64,000 nucleotides of DNA from Baylisascaris procyonis (Eukaryota; Nematoda; Chromadorea; Rhabditida; Ascarididae): positions 5,554,501-5,618,500 of the forward strand of contig JAZARR010000153.1 of assembly GCA_037389465.1 (NCBI GenBank). The letters are read 5' to 3'. Under the pieces are notes generated by a model. The model saw nothing but the letters and a program-made list of their open reading frames with translations. It did not search any database and was not told the origin of the DNA. Of this stretch, positions 38,610 through 51,346 are shown one piece after another (positions within the stretch are counted from its first letter, which is position 1; each line of letters opens with the position of its first letter). Made by a program: the position numbers and the translations under genes.

Positions 38610-41600
38610 TCAAAATTTTTGATCACAGTTATTAAAACTACCTGCGCCGAGTAGATTCGAAGGTGTAGTAATGGGGACGCCAGAGCTACTCAGCGCTCCA
38701 TAATTGGCTGTCGTGGCTGTCACTCCCTCCGAAAACGACAATGATGTTGGTCGTTTCATTTCCTCTTCTTGCGTATCTCGGCCGTTCACATCGTAGAGAG
38801 TGGGTTCTTGTTTAACGTGCACTCGTGGTAACTAAAACAGCGCTGATTGAAACAACAATATTACCACTGCACTGATGTTGAGAAGAATTGGTGCTTTACA
38901 ACAAAATGAACTTACGAAAGAGGGTTGTTGGTTCTTAGATTCTATTTCCGCAGAACTAAGACATCCACCAAAGAAACGAAGGAAACCCTGCTAGCTTCAC
39001 TTACCTGCTCTCATCTAGCAAAAAAAAAAAAACCAGAATAGAGTACTCGGTCAACCGAGAAGTAGTTTAACAACCCTACAAGAAGCTGCAGCCAGATCTT
39101 CTTACCCGTCCGTTCGAGATTCAACAAGCAAAGAAGACGAGGACGCAATATTAGATCAAATGCCGCATGAGGTGTTTGAGGTTATGCTTTGATGACTGCT
39201 ACCTCTATTAGGCGCCTCTTTGACCGATGTTTCAGAATAGGACACAACAGAATACCGAATATAACTTTACTAGGCAACTTATCCTTTACTCCTCCACCTT
39301 CAACAGGCATTTGCGTAAATGTTATCTGATTTTTCTATGCACTGCTAAGAGATTTAATTTCAATTACAACAGCAGTATTGCTTCGTTAGCCTGTCAATCG
39401 TTGCAGCAGCGAATCAGTTAACACGTGTGTCATTTTTAAAGTGAAAACGTTCGAAAAGATCCTGGATAAATGAAAAAAATGAGCAAAAAAACCTTCTGTA
39501 TCTATTATGATAATGACCTCGGCATCACGGAAAATCATCTATGAGTTCCACTAGTTTCATGAGCCGGGACCAACTCCCTACCAAATGATTCGTCATTCTT
39601 GCGGAAAAGATGCGATTCGTCTTTCCTCAACTCTCACTTGCGGACAGGGAATCTACCACAGGTATACCGTAGGATGAGCTATATTAGAAACTGATGAACC
39701 GAATAAAAGTGTATGTGGTTTTAAATACAACAGTCTTAATGTTTTAAGAAATAAAAAGTTGACGCACAATATTAGTATGGGCTGTCGAACTGAGCGATAA
39801 TGCACTCGAATTGTTCGGCATCGACGTCGGTTGTGGGGGTTGCCTCAGCTCAGGGATCAGCTCACTAGCTGGTCGCTTACGTCCGAGAAGCGTTTGTGCG
39901 GAAGATTGCTCCGTATGCGTAAACGGTGCTACTTCCGTGGGTAACATAACGTTAGTGCCACCTCGAGGCATATACTGCTGCGTGCTTGACATATCCACGT
40001 CCAACGACTGACGCAACGACTCAGGTAGAACGCACTGATGCTCTCGAACGACAGCCAGTAGTTCATTTTTCTAAACTTCATCAATAACAACCTCAGAAAT
40101 ACCACCACAATCGGTTTTCTTTTCGTCATTCTTAGAGATACTTTCATAACTTTACAGCGTTCATCGCAACCAGTCACGTTTTTAATCCACATTTTTATCA
40201 ACTATAATGCTTTGTACTGTTTCTTACAATCAATAAAAACTTTCTTATAACGTTGCTTCTGTGTGCGCTTATTTAAGCCTATAAGGTTTTATTTATTGCG
40301 AAACGTCAACTATATGCACTATTATATATCGTTCTCTCATTTCAAACAACTATACCGTTCTATAACAAACCCCCCTACTCGTTTTTTGTCGGTTCGAATT
40401 TTTTAATGCAAAACAACAATAATTTAGCTTGTTCATCAATCATACACAAAGATACAAATTGGACAACAAATTAAGCTAGCAGGCGTTACTAAAACAAATG
40501 TTAATAAGTCAGCACAATTTGTTCCTCGGATAACTGCAATAGGGAGCGAGCCAAAGTTTTTTAGAAAACTCTTGTATAATCATCTTAAGACAACAGCGTG
40601 AATTAGGTTTGGGAAGGCGCATTGAGAATATCGGAACCATCACGACCCGGAATGCCACAATTTCCAGTGGACACCTTTGTCGCTAAAATTTCCCAACAAC
40701 GGAAATTCAAAGGAGTATCAGGCGAGCGATAGTAAGTATCATAAAGGGAGGTAATAAGCAATATAATCAGCGCCTATACGTAATGGCAATAGTAGTGGTA
40801 TTTATTGCCAGACGCAGCAATCACAGTTCCAGTATGTTAATTGCAACAATAGTAGCTAGCATGTGACAACAATCGCCAATGGTATCAGGATTGGGTTGAA
40901 TCAGACGTGAAAGCAAGTCATAATGAGTAGTTCGGTAGAGTTGAGTACTACTAACGCAAAAGCACGATGCACGGCTAGTTATGGCAGCAACTAGTGCTAT
41001 TACAAATAGTAAGGAATAAGTGGTAGGTGGTAAGTAGTATTGCACTGCTAGCGAAATTAGCGGCTTTACAATAAGGCCTTCTGTGCTCGTTTCTCTAGCA
41101 ACATTTTCGGCTTAAACGTTGAACATCGCATTCTAGCGCGCAGCTGCAATCATCGAGAACCGCCGTGCCGGTAGAAAAATCCCGGCACTCGCTGCCAATT
41201 TGGCGATCACAACTGGTCATGCATTTCTACCGGGCGCGATTCGTTGATAAAATAAATTGATGTGAGGTCGTCCTTATAAATCTTAGAGGACACTTCAGAA
41301 AATCAAGAGAATTTCACTGAAAGGCAATTTCGTTTGGACTCGCAAATTTTGGCAAGCGCAACAAAGTAACGTGTTTACCTGTTCAAAGGTTTGCTCTTAT
41401 ATTGAAAAAGCTAATAAAAGGTACCTCAAAGAATTGACCATACTTGTAAAGCATTCTCGGGCTGCTAATGATATTTCTAAAGGCCGATTCCTACCTCCAG
41501 AACGTCACAAGTTATTAAAAAGAACTTCATGAATTAGCCAGCAAGTGACTTTTCGGCAGGTACTGTAACTAAATCATTGAACAACAACTAAGTAATTGTA

Positions 41601-44600
41601 GTTCTCCCGAAAGAAGTATGATATGCAACAAATTGCAGGTCTCCATTTTTTATGGGTGGAGGAAATGAAAACATTTACTTTGCACACATGCACTCACATG
41701 CCTACCGGAAATACAAGCACACAATCACTAAGATCATAAGACATCCTATACTGCAATGTAAAAGTGCATAAAACTAGCTATGAGAAGAACAATGATAATA
41801 CAGCATTCTAACCAATTGCTTTTGAGTTCTCTTTGCAATAGAAAATTCTAAAACAAGCATTCATATGCTCGAGTTGCCTGAGGTTAATTATAATCTATCC
41901 TCCCATCATGAATCGCAAAAATAACTACGACTAGATTAGCAGATTCGAATTTCATTCTCTCTACCTAACCGCATATGCAAAATAGTGGCGCTTCCTGCGC
42001 TGTTTACAGTATCGTCTTAGCAGCCTACCGTATCAGTTCAGAAAGAAGCAACAAATCGACGATATCATGCCTGCTACGATCCACGAAATATGGGACACCA
42101 AACTGCATTAAATGGAAGATGCCCTGTGCAAGCGCCATGTCGCTAGCACTGCGAAACGGTGCAACCTTCATCATACCACTACAATTCATTAAGATTTCCC
42201 ACCCAATGTGGTTTGCACTTCCCATTAGAATCCTCTTCAATGTATATTGTTTCCAACCGAGGTGTTTTCGAAAACACGCTGTAATACCAATCTTTCATTC
42301 GCGCATTCGAAAATGTCTCGCGATGCAAATACCCAAGGGGCCATAGATATTCGGCGAGACTTAGGCAACCATTTCCACGTTTCATGAGCTTCACTGCATT
42401 TGTAAAGTCCGTGGAATCCAACTTACGGGTACGACATGCTGCAACGCATGTGCTACATAATCAACAGCATTTGGCAATATTTATGGACGTATAGCACTGT
42501 GATCGAAGTTTTTTATCCAACGACGTGATAAAATGTATTATATGCGCAATTATTATACAGTAAATTTTTACGTTAAATGCACAAGTTCATAAATATGCGG
42601 TGTTGCATGCAGATGTTGAGTCGGTTTTATTGCCGCATCATGTCCGCAACACTTCGTCCATTAGGTGATATTATGGAAACGATGAGATGCGCAATCTCCC
42701 ATTTAACATCCATCAACTTTAGCAGCATTGTCACAACAATGTAGCCACCAAATATACACAACAATTAAATTCATAACGAATAATTTCGGCCTACCAGCAA
42801 TTGAAGCTCCGCTATTTTCGAATCCTTCACCTTATTGTCCTCTTTTAATTGATCCACTTGCTGAAATAGATAGTTATAGACGTTTTGTAACATGCTGGTT
42901 ATTGCTCTTTTTTTTTCCTCATTCTATCAGTTTCGCTGCAAAATATACTCGAGCATTCAAAAGACATAATCTACTTCGCGACTACAAAACATTTCACTTT
43001 CGCCAATAACCTTTTTTCTCGACATTTTATAAAAAAAAAAAACGCCATTCAGAATGTCTCTTTAGAAATGAATTTTTGTTTACGAATGACTAATAAGAAT
43101 GGCGCTATTTTGCTTTCCCGAATGCACAATTGTCGAATGTCTGCGTTTGGAAATGTCACCGACATGAATACCGTATCGACGCAATATCTACAGATACATT
43201 GGGTCATTGAAGTTTAGATATACGATACAATCAATGCTCTTGATTATGGAATCGCCTTCTAAAAACATTCACCACCAGCAAGGAAATAAGGATTACGATG
43301 CGAAATTCGGCGAAGAAGCCATAAAAACATGCATGTATCAAAACCTCCTAAACGCTACTGTGTTGAAACGAACAAGATGTTAGGTATAACTGAATTGCAG
43401 TGTCAACAATAATTTTCTAGCGGTGTATTATTCCACTCGAAAGGTTAACACATGCACGCATAGAAATGATATAAAAAAGTGTTTGATGGAATTTAATGTC
43501 TTCGAAGATAGTGCAATGTGTAGGATGTAAAGCCCTTGACTAGAAGTACTTCCTGCTAGGGGTGAATACTGCGGCTCATTCTAAGATAAATTGCGAAGCA
43601 TTTTCAATCAAAATTAAGGCAATTCTTTTAATCCTCATCTTGAAAGATATCCTCTACTCTCCTTCAACTCAATTACTTTCATTCTCATTCTTTCATTACT
43701 GCATTTGCTTTTAGTTAAGTTTTTCAACTGCCTACTATATCATTTCTTTTCTTTTTCCTTTTCGAACCTGTTCGTTCGATTCACATTCGTTGCAGTAATC
43801 CAGTTTTACTGGTGGTTTCATGAGTGAATGAAGTAAACAATCTCAGTGAATTAAACATGTTGCCTCTTCCGGTTTATGGGAAATTTTGCAAAGGCACCAT
43901 CTTTGGCCGGAAGTCTTTGAGAATTCAAAACTTCAGATTGGCAAGTCGCCGGAGATTGGTTCTGAGATTGCAACAAGGAAGGATGGGGAGTCTTGCGAGC
44001 AGCGATGTTTACGAATTCGATATCTTGGGAAAAATGGTGAAATTTTTCAGGAAAAAACATAGAAGGAATTCGCGGATCGAACACTCATTGTGGATGTTAA
44101 ATCCATGGAACTCAGTTATCGGATATGACCGAAGCACAGTAGAGCTGCATCAAAATTGTAGTTGCAACTGCTAGCTGACCTAGAATCATTTAGTGCACAA
44201 GTCGTGTGGTACATGCAAGGAAGCGACCAGTAATCCTTAACCTCTCACGACGATGAAAGAGAATAACGTGGCGAAGATTCTGTTCATGCCGTTCCACTAT
44301 AGATTTAAGAGCCAGAACCAATATTCGTGGACAGGAGAAGGAGCGACAAAGTTGAAATGTAAAAATTGGAACGATGGAACTTACATTCTGAAGGGATCCC
44401 ATCAGGTCCAGTCGTCTCTGCCTACACCTCGCAGCTGCCTCCTTATTTCGGAGACGTCGTTTATCGCGTTTATCCCTCTCTTCCTCACTTAATGCCACAT
44501 GATCCTTAAATATCTCTCATCTACACATTTCAAATCACTCGTATTAAAAAAAAAAATGTTTGCTTTTTGAGACATGGCAAGACATGATGCATTAGAGATA

Positions 44601-46026
44601 CTCTTCACATCATGCAAGGGGAAGCGTCATTCCTCTTTTCACTCACCATAAAAGCGAAAATACTAGGCACAGTAACTTAAAAACCTCCCCCGCATTCACC
44701 GAATTTCGCTTTCTTTCATTATGAAGCTATAGCAGCCACATTTTCAGGAACAATAACAAAATTGAACAAAGATGTTCTGTCAACAACGGTCAAGGCAATG
44801 GGATGAAAGGCAAAGTGACTTCAACTTATCGTTTATATGACATTGCTTAGGATATACAGTCAAAGTTAAACTTTTCAAATAAATGAATAAGGAAAAACAA
44901 TCTCAGTGTAACAAAAATATCCACTTACATATTCTTCATATTCCTTGGGTCGCCTTCCCCCTCTTTTAGCTGCTGCTGAATTAGGACGTGCCATTGCACC
45001 AGCCATGTAACCACTTCGAGTCTGAGGATATGATTGTGGCATAACAAACTGAGATGGCTGAACGCCTGAAATCATTGAACATTGTGGCAATGCTGAGCCC
45101 TAACTTTTTATGACAACCAACCGTCTCTCCTACAACCACAATCACGTCATTTCTATCATACGGCACTTTGATTCATACTGCGCCCTACAGTGATGTTATA
45201 CAACATTGTGCTAGTCACTGAATGCATTTCCACATTCCACAGGTTTACGATACGTTGACAGCACACACTGTACAGTTCGATACATATTTTTTGCATTTGT
45301 TTTCTCTAATACTCCAGAATTAAAGAATTAGAGGGAATCGAAGGCTAATACATTCGAATAATTTAACAACATAACATGGAATGCCAAGATATTATGTTTG
45401 CGTATACATAACATATATTTGTATGTGTGCTTTTCTGGATTACGTTAACATTGTGTCTATGTGCACGAAGTTATGTGACTTACTGCCTGTTCGATTTGCA
45501 ACTCGGAAATCACTGAAGCGAGCAAAGAAATCTGGGACATAATGTATGCTATAAGATTTGCTACGGCAAAATTCAGTTGATAACCTCATAAAAAATCTAA
45601 AAAATGGCATGCATTTTGGAGAGAACAATACTCAACACTGAAAAAAAGAAATTTTTTTTGCAAAGAGTCCGAACAAGCAGATATGCTTGTGTGAACGGTC
45701 GGTCATCGCTTCTACAAGAGTCATGCCGGTATTACTTCATTACTTTTGAATGCTTGCTACTGGTTGCATGTCCTCTCAGACAAACCTTTTTAGCATTTAT
45801 TCCCTCACTAGTGAAAAGAGAAAAAAGCAAATAGAATTGAGCATGCCAGCATCGCCTGTATGATATGTGTCTGCGGTTGGAAGCAACAAATCAGCTGGTG
45901 CTAAAAATTACCGATAAACACAAAACCATGGGTTAAAATGTGCCCACATTTAAGATGAAGCGATTGCTCCTGTAGATCTCCCATAAAACGTCGCTTTTAT
46001 ATTTTCGGGTTGCAAAGTACTATAGC

Positions 46027-46089
<63 letters not shown>

Positions 46090-48341
46090 TAAGCTTGGCC
46101 ACCATAATTGTTGATAAGGTTTTGAAATATTTTAAGTGTAATCTTTCAAAGTATACTTCTGGAAGCATCTAAATTCGATTACAGAATACCAGACAGTTAT
46201 GTCCGACCCTACAGTATGTTAGAACTACTATGGATCTCTTATATATGGTGAAAATGACGCATTACGTTCTTGACATTCTCGGACTGAGACTGTAGCACCC
46301 TACACCTGGCGAAGTATTGCAGCACCGCTGTTTCTAAACGGATTCCGCAAAATGTGCATATGAATACATAAAAATATATGTATATATAGTAGATCAAATA
46401 AGCATAATATATAATGTTTTGTCTAAACGGTTTAGTGAAGTCAGCCAACTAGGCCAGCTACGTATTCGACAGCTAGAAATAACGCAATTTTGCAATACCT
46501 CATTTATATCAAAAATAATGAAATAAATACAACGCATGCATCCGAAATATGGATTTGCTGTTATCCAACATGACGTTACAGACGATCACATTGCGTGCTC
46601 TTTGTTCTACCATATTTGCATAACCTAATCCGAGGATTATATAAAATTCTTTTCGGAAACAACAACATTCGTTTGTTCGAAAAAAATAGAGGTGCAAATA
46701 AACGGTTCAAAATTCAAGGTAAGAGTTTCTTTCACTCACCAAAAAAGTGATTTCAAAGTTTGCTGGATGAACCTGCAACATCCAGTTTCTTGGTGCAGAG
46801 AGTAATTCCATCGAACTTTTTATGGATACATTCTCTAAATGTTTAATCTTTATGAAAGCGAGGCAATCTCTAAAAGATTTCTAATCTTTTCACTAAACGC
46901 ACATAAGAGAGCTTCACTAGTGAATGAGACAGGAAAGTTTTCAGCATGATTTTCGTAATAAGCGCCTTTAAGTTGACCAAGAACGGTTAGTTTCATCTGC
47001 AGCTTTAATCACCATAAAAAGACCCTTAGAAGCCCACTATGAAGCAAGCACAACATATAGCTTTTTATGCGGTAATGTGATGGAAACATTTTTATCAACC
47101 TCCACTCGTTATCGGATGAAGGCGGTTGGCGAACCCGTAGAACGATTCCGCGGTGGGCGATGTCTCTGATCCAGGCGATGTTATCTGTAAGATGCATAAT
47201 TTCGATATATCAATGTAAAAGAATATTGATTATTCATTTTTCACCTATCACCATCACAAAAATCTGTTAAGGAGGATGAAATAGCGCAGAATGTATAAAC
47301 GATAGAGGGCTGTGTTGCACAAGTGAATGTTGGTTGCCCAAACAGAAGAATAAGGAATAAGAGGAGATCAATTCCTCGCATATGAGACAATTAACACACA
47401 TCCTTTTTCTTTTTGAAAACTTGAATGGAATTCACCTTTGCACAACCTTCACCTTCTCAGATTTGGTGCAAAGAAAGATGCCCATCATCTAGCTGCTTTC
47501 ACCTCTAATGCACATACCCTGTCAACATCTTCACGAATCGTTCAACAATAATTTAGGTTAACAGGTACTATGTATCTGCCGAACTACATGGCAAACAACA
47601 ATTGTCACTTCGTCAGTCAGACACGCAACCTTTACTACTTAACGCAACACGCTTTTGATAACGTCGAAGAGTCCTTACATTGATTATAAATTAACCTAGG
47701 CGCCGTATATGAAATATCACTTCGGAAAGAAGCGTGCAATTACTTTTAAAAACCAGCTAGTTCCTTTACGCACACAGTAGCTAGCAAGGATGAATGAAAG
47801 GAACTTCAGGATAAATCAACCCATCACGGTGCAAAATGCAAGAGATCCGTACTTCAGAGAACAGGGGCTGATAGCACATATGGAGCATGTTGAAATCGGT
47901 CAGTGATTGGGACAACCCATAGTAAGGTGGAAGAAAATTCGATGCTTGCAGAATGGGCGAAGTGGCTGAAGCATCGTTGGTGAAGTAGGACTGTGCAGCC
48001 GCATAGGGTGAAGCTGCACAGAACGCTGTTGCATCGAACGGTGATCGAAGCTCAGAGATTCCAGTAGGCGTTTGATGCTGCGCTATCGGTGAAACGATAA
48101 CGGCTGTGTGCTGCGGATGATGACTGCCCGTCGTCTGTGCCAAATTACATGCCGAATTCGAGTTGGAGTTGCGGCATATCGCCACACTTGACGAGATATC
48201 ATCTTCACTCGGCTCACTGTGAAGACGACGGAACAATGGGGAGTAGTCACCAGCGGCACTGAGTGATGATGCACCGCAGGTGGTTGACGACGGCGAAGCG
48301 TTGAATATGTTGCTACTACAGCTCACCACAGGGCGATTCAT
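38610..48341 (-). CDS. fos-1: Fos-type bZIP (AP-1) transcription factor
   Basis: Seven exons in coding order: 48341-47853, 47184-47100, 45065-44929, 44504-44385, 42860-42795, 40070-39768, 38831-38610 (introns 668, 2034, 424, 1524, 2724 and 936 bp; phases consistent). They encode 473 residues. Residues 1-237 are Ser/Ala/Pro/Asn-rich activation-type sequence ending GGRRPKEYEEY. The basic region is in exon 4 (about 247-268) with the Fos/Jun signature NKEAAARCR. The zipper runs through exons 4, 5 and 6 (about 271-314) in the same register as human FOS, without gaps, and continues into VVREHQCVLPES like the human end of the zipper. The C-terminal tail carries VKQEPT (sumoylation-like) and KRPTSLSFSE; C. 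elegans FOS-1 has a similar KRP-SLS tail, from memory. The start is the first in-frame ATG of exon 1; the frame is open upstream, so further 5' exons or an alternative promoter form are possible. Confidence 0.93.
41165..41233. repeat. GC-rich element with two competing hairpins in fos-1 intron 5
   Basis: GTGCCGG (41165-41171) pairs with CCGGCAC (41182-41188) around a 10-nt loop. The overlapping arm CCGGTAGAAA (41168-41177) is also perfectly complementary to TTTCTACCGG (41224-41233). The outer pair could be short terminal inverted repeats of a small MITE-like element; no target-site duplication was identified. Confidence 0.45.
46030..46085. repeat. (AT)n dinucleotide microsatellite in fos-1 intron 2
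   Basis: About 56 bp of pure TA repeat inside the 2,034-bp second intron of fos-1. Confidence 0.95.
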
Positions 48342-51186
48342 GTTGACGTTACTTGGCTCTTGGCCGTCAATCACAAGTGTTGTTCTCCGGCACGATGATT
48401 TTACCTTCAAGCCGATGAGTAAACGATCTCGAGCACAACAGCACCTCCAAAATGGATGCACACATGTATGCAGCAGCACACATACTGACAGCCCACGCAG
48501 CACAACACCGCAATCACCGCCCTCTTTTGTCTCTGCCTATCCACAGCTTCGCTGTATACCAAAGTCACTTTCAAACGTAACTTCGAGTTCAGACTTCCGA
48601 AATCCACAGCTAACTGTGGCGGTGATAAGAACAGATTTAATATAACACAAGAGATATCAAGCTCGAAAGAACAAGCTGGTTCCTAGTTGTTGGCATCAGT
48701 CGGCCGAAGTTGTGGCAACGTTGGCGCTAGCAGAAGCAACAGGCGGCGTTTGCAAATCGCAACATTGCTGTCAGCGTCTATTGTGTTCAGATGACGCACG
48801 ACCCACGATATGAATAAGCGTCTGGTAGCGAGCAGATGGCGAGCCTTATATGCGATCCGGCCAAACTTCAGCACTGCTCCTCCTCTGCTCATGTGCCGAA
48901 AGCATGCACACTACCGCGCGCCTTTACGCACCCCGTTTGTCTCTACCGTAATGTTGCTATCCATGCTTCAGCATCGTCGTTGATAGCTTTCGTCCACCAT
49001 CCGACTGTCATACTTCGACCAGACAGCTGCATCGGCAACTCGCATTCGTGATTCGTGCTGCACAGTGAGTAGCGAGTGGTAAGTAGTTTGTGTTTGATTT
49101 GAGGAAATCAAGTTTGCCATCGGCTCTATCACTTTCGGTACAATTTTAAATCATCGCTTAGAAAATAATACATCTAAATGAGGACAAACGATTCAGATGA
49201 TTTATGTTTATCATTCGTTTTATGCAGTTAAAGTTGGCTAAAAGCGAGCACATTCTTCGATCATTCGATTCCTTCATGCGCGCTCTTCTAAATATATATA
49301 ATCTTCAGCGCTCTCGAACAGATCGTACATAGATGATGATTTGTGTTAGGAACTCGTATACCGACTCTTAGATCAAAAAGGATTACTCTGCCTTGGCTAT
49401 GAGTTGATGCACCGCTATTAAGCTAGCTTGCATTCGCATGTCGGCCGATTGCCCTGTATAAATGTGAATATGAGCAATGCATATAGCTACCGCTTGCGCA
49501 TGCGTTCTTCATGGAATGCATTACGTTGACGAGAGAAACTCTCCATTATCCACCATCAGTCAGCATTGCTGCTCCATGTATTGCTCCAGCACTGCCAAAC
49601 TTGTGCTTCCAATCAAAAAAGGTGCCATCATAAACAATACCATACAAAAACATTGCAAACAAAAGCAATGTCTTTTAGTTTCGTATAAGACTAAAAATCG
49701 ATAAAACAAATAAGACAGTATCCGCTAAATTGAACTTTTTTATCCTCCTCATCGGCGGGAAGGGATGGGGAAGGCATAAGCATCCAATCCTCTAACTAGA
49801 GCTCAATCGCGAATTGATTTTGTTACTACGTTTGATCCATTTATGTTTTCTTTAATCCGGCAGCAAAGTAATAATCACACCTATGAGATGAAAGCTGAAC
49901 ACATGATGAGAGAAATGAAAAGAAAACATCGAGCATGCACTAACTAGCTCACCAAATTTCATAACTATTCACCAAGTTAGCTGGAATCATTCACGAGTAG
50001 ATGTTTGTATTCGAACATCACATAGGAAGCCTTTCACTAAAGACGCTAATAAACAAGCAAAAGACAAGTGGGAAAAGCTGATACTACTGTTAGCAAACAT
50101 CCAATCACAGTAACCAACCTATATCAGGTCGAACTTAACCAAATAAATGAATCTGGTACTGATCCCGTTGATAGTACCCCCGTTAGCTTACATATGCCCT
50201 AGTTTATTACTTCGTTCATCAACCATAAAGAATACAAACTCCGCCCAATTGAAATCCACTGTTACTAAGTCAAAAGCGAGTAAATTCTGCCAATCTCCAT
50301 TGAAAGCTGCTGCTCGTAGGCACTTCCTCAGTCTGTCACGCCGACATACACTGCCAACCCACTTCGCTATTTTGTCTTTCAATTGCATGGACGACGCCAG
50401 GGTATAGGTCCTTCTGGTGTCGGAAGCGTCGACTTGGTAATTAAGTTGCCCATTTGCTCAAGGTTTTTGAGAACCCCTGCGGAAGGGATCGTGAACGGAA
50501 ATAATATACTACGTGCACAAATTCTTTTAAGCTTCTACCACATTACCAAATTTATATGCTATACCTATGGAGCTTTTATTACTACATTTTACTACAGAAC
50601 ATTTTTAACAAGTTACCAGCTTAGAACGACATCAGCTTAGTGCAATTATATTATTCGTGCGGTGAGAAACAAGTTAGAAAGTACTTTAATGCCTCCGCAT
50701 CTTCTTGAGATCTATAAGAATCTTCCTATCAAACAAACATCCAATCTAAAGATCTTCAGAATTATTTAACAAACACTTGATATTCTATGCAATGGCTTAT
50801 TTTTAAATTTTTTTACTGATGCGTTTTGAATGAACCCTATATTAGCGAAGTGCAGAAAGTAATTACTATCATAGGCAAAGTTAGATGTCATCTTGTAACG
50901 ACTCATTCTGGCAATAATTCCCTCACTCATAAATTGCTTTCATTTTCCCATCTAATTTGCTTTCTTGGAGATTCTTTCTGTTGTTCTAATTATATTTTCA
51001 ATATTCCACTTTCTACTACTTAAGTTTTTACATTTAATCACTCCTATTCCTCCTTTTTCTACTTCTATAGTCTTTGCGCCAAATTTATATCAGATTTGGA
51101 AGGAAGAGCTCATACTGTTTAAAATTTCCGAAAACGGCATATATTCGATTTCGAGTGAGGACGGGTTTATAAATTGAGAAATGCGA

Positions 51187-51271
51187 TATATGCATATGCA
51201 TATGCATATAAATATAAGTGTAAATATAAATACCATCACAAATATAAATGTAAATACAAACATAGATACAA

Positions 51272-51321
<50 letters not shown>

Positions 51322-51346
51322 ATGTATATATATATATATATATATA
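51187..51346. repeat. cryptically simple repeat grading into (AT)n / (GTAT)n microsatellite
   Basis: Begins with repeats of ATGCAT and AATATAAATGTA-like units, then becomes (AT)n from about 51,273 with GTAT interruptions to 51,346. Long apparent frames of Tyr/Ile across it on both strands are repeat artefacts. Confidence 0.95.

Noticed and set aside
48280..48645. 121-codon + strand frame opposite fos-1 exon 1
   Set aside because: It is antisense to a well-supported coding exon and shows no motif, so it is a shadow frame.
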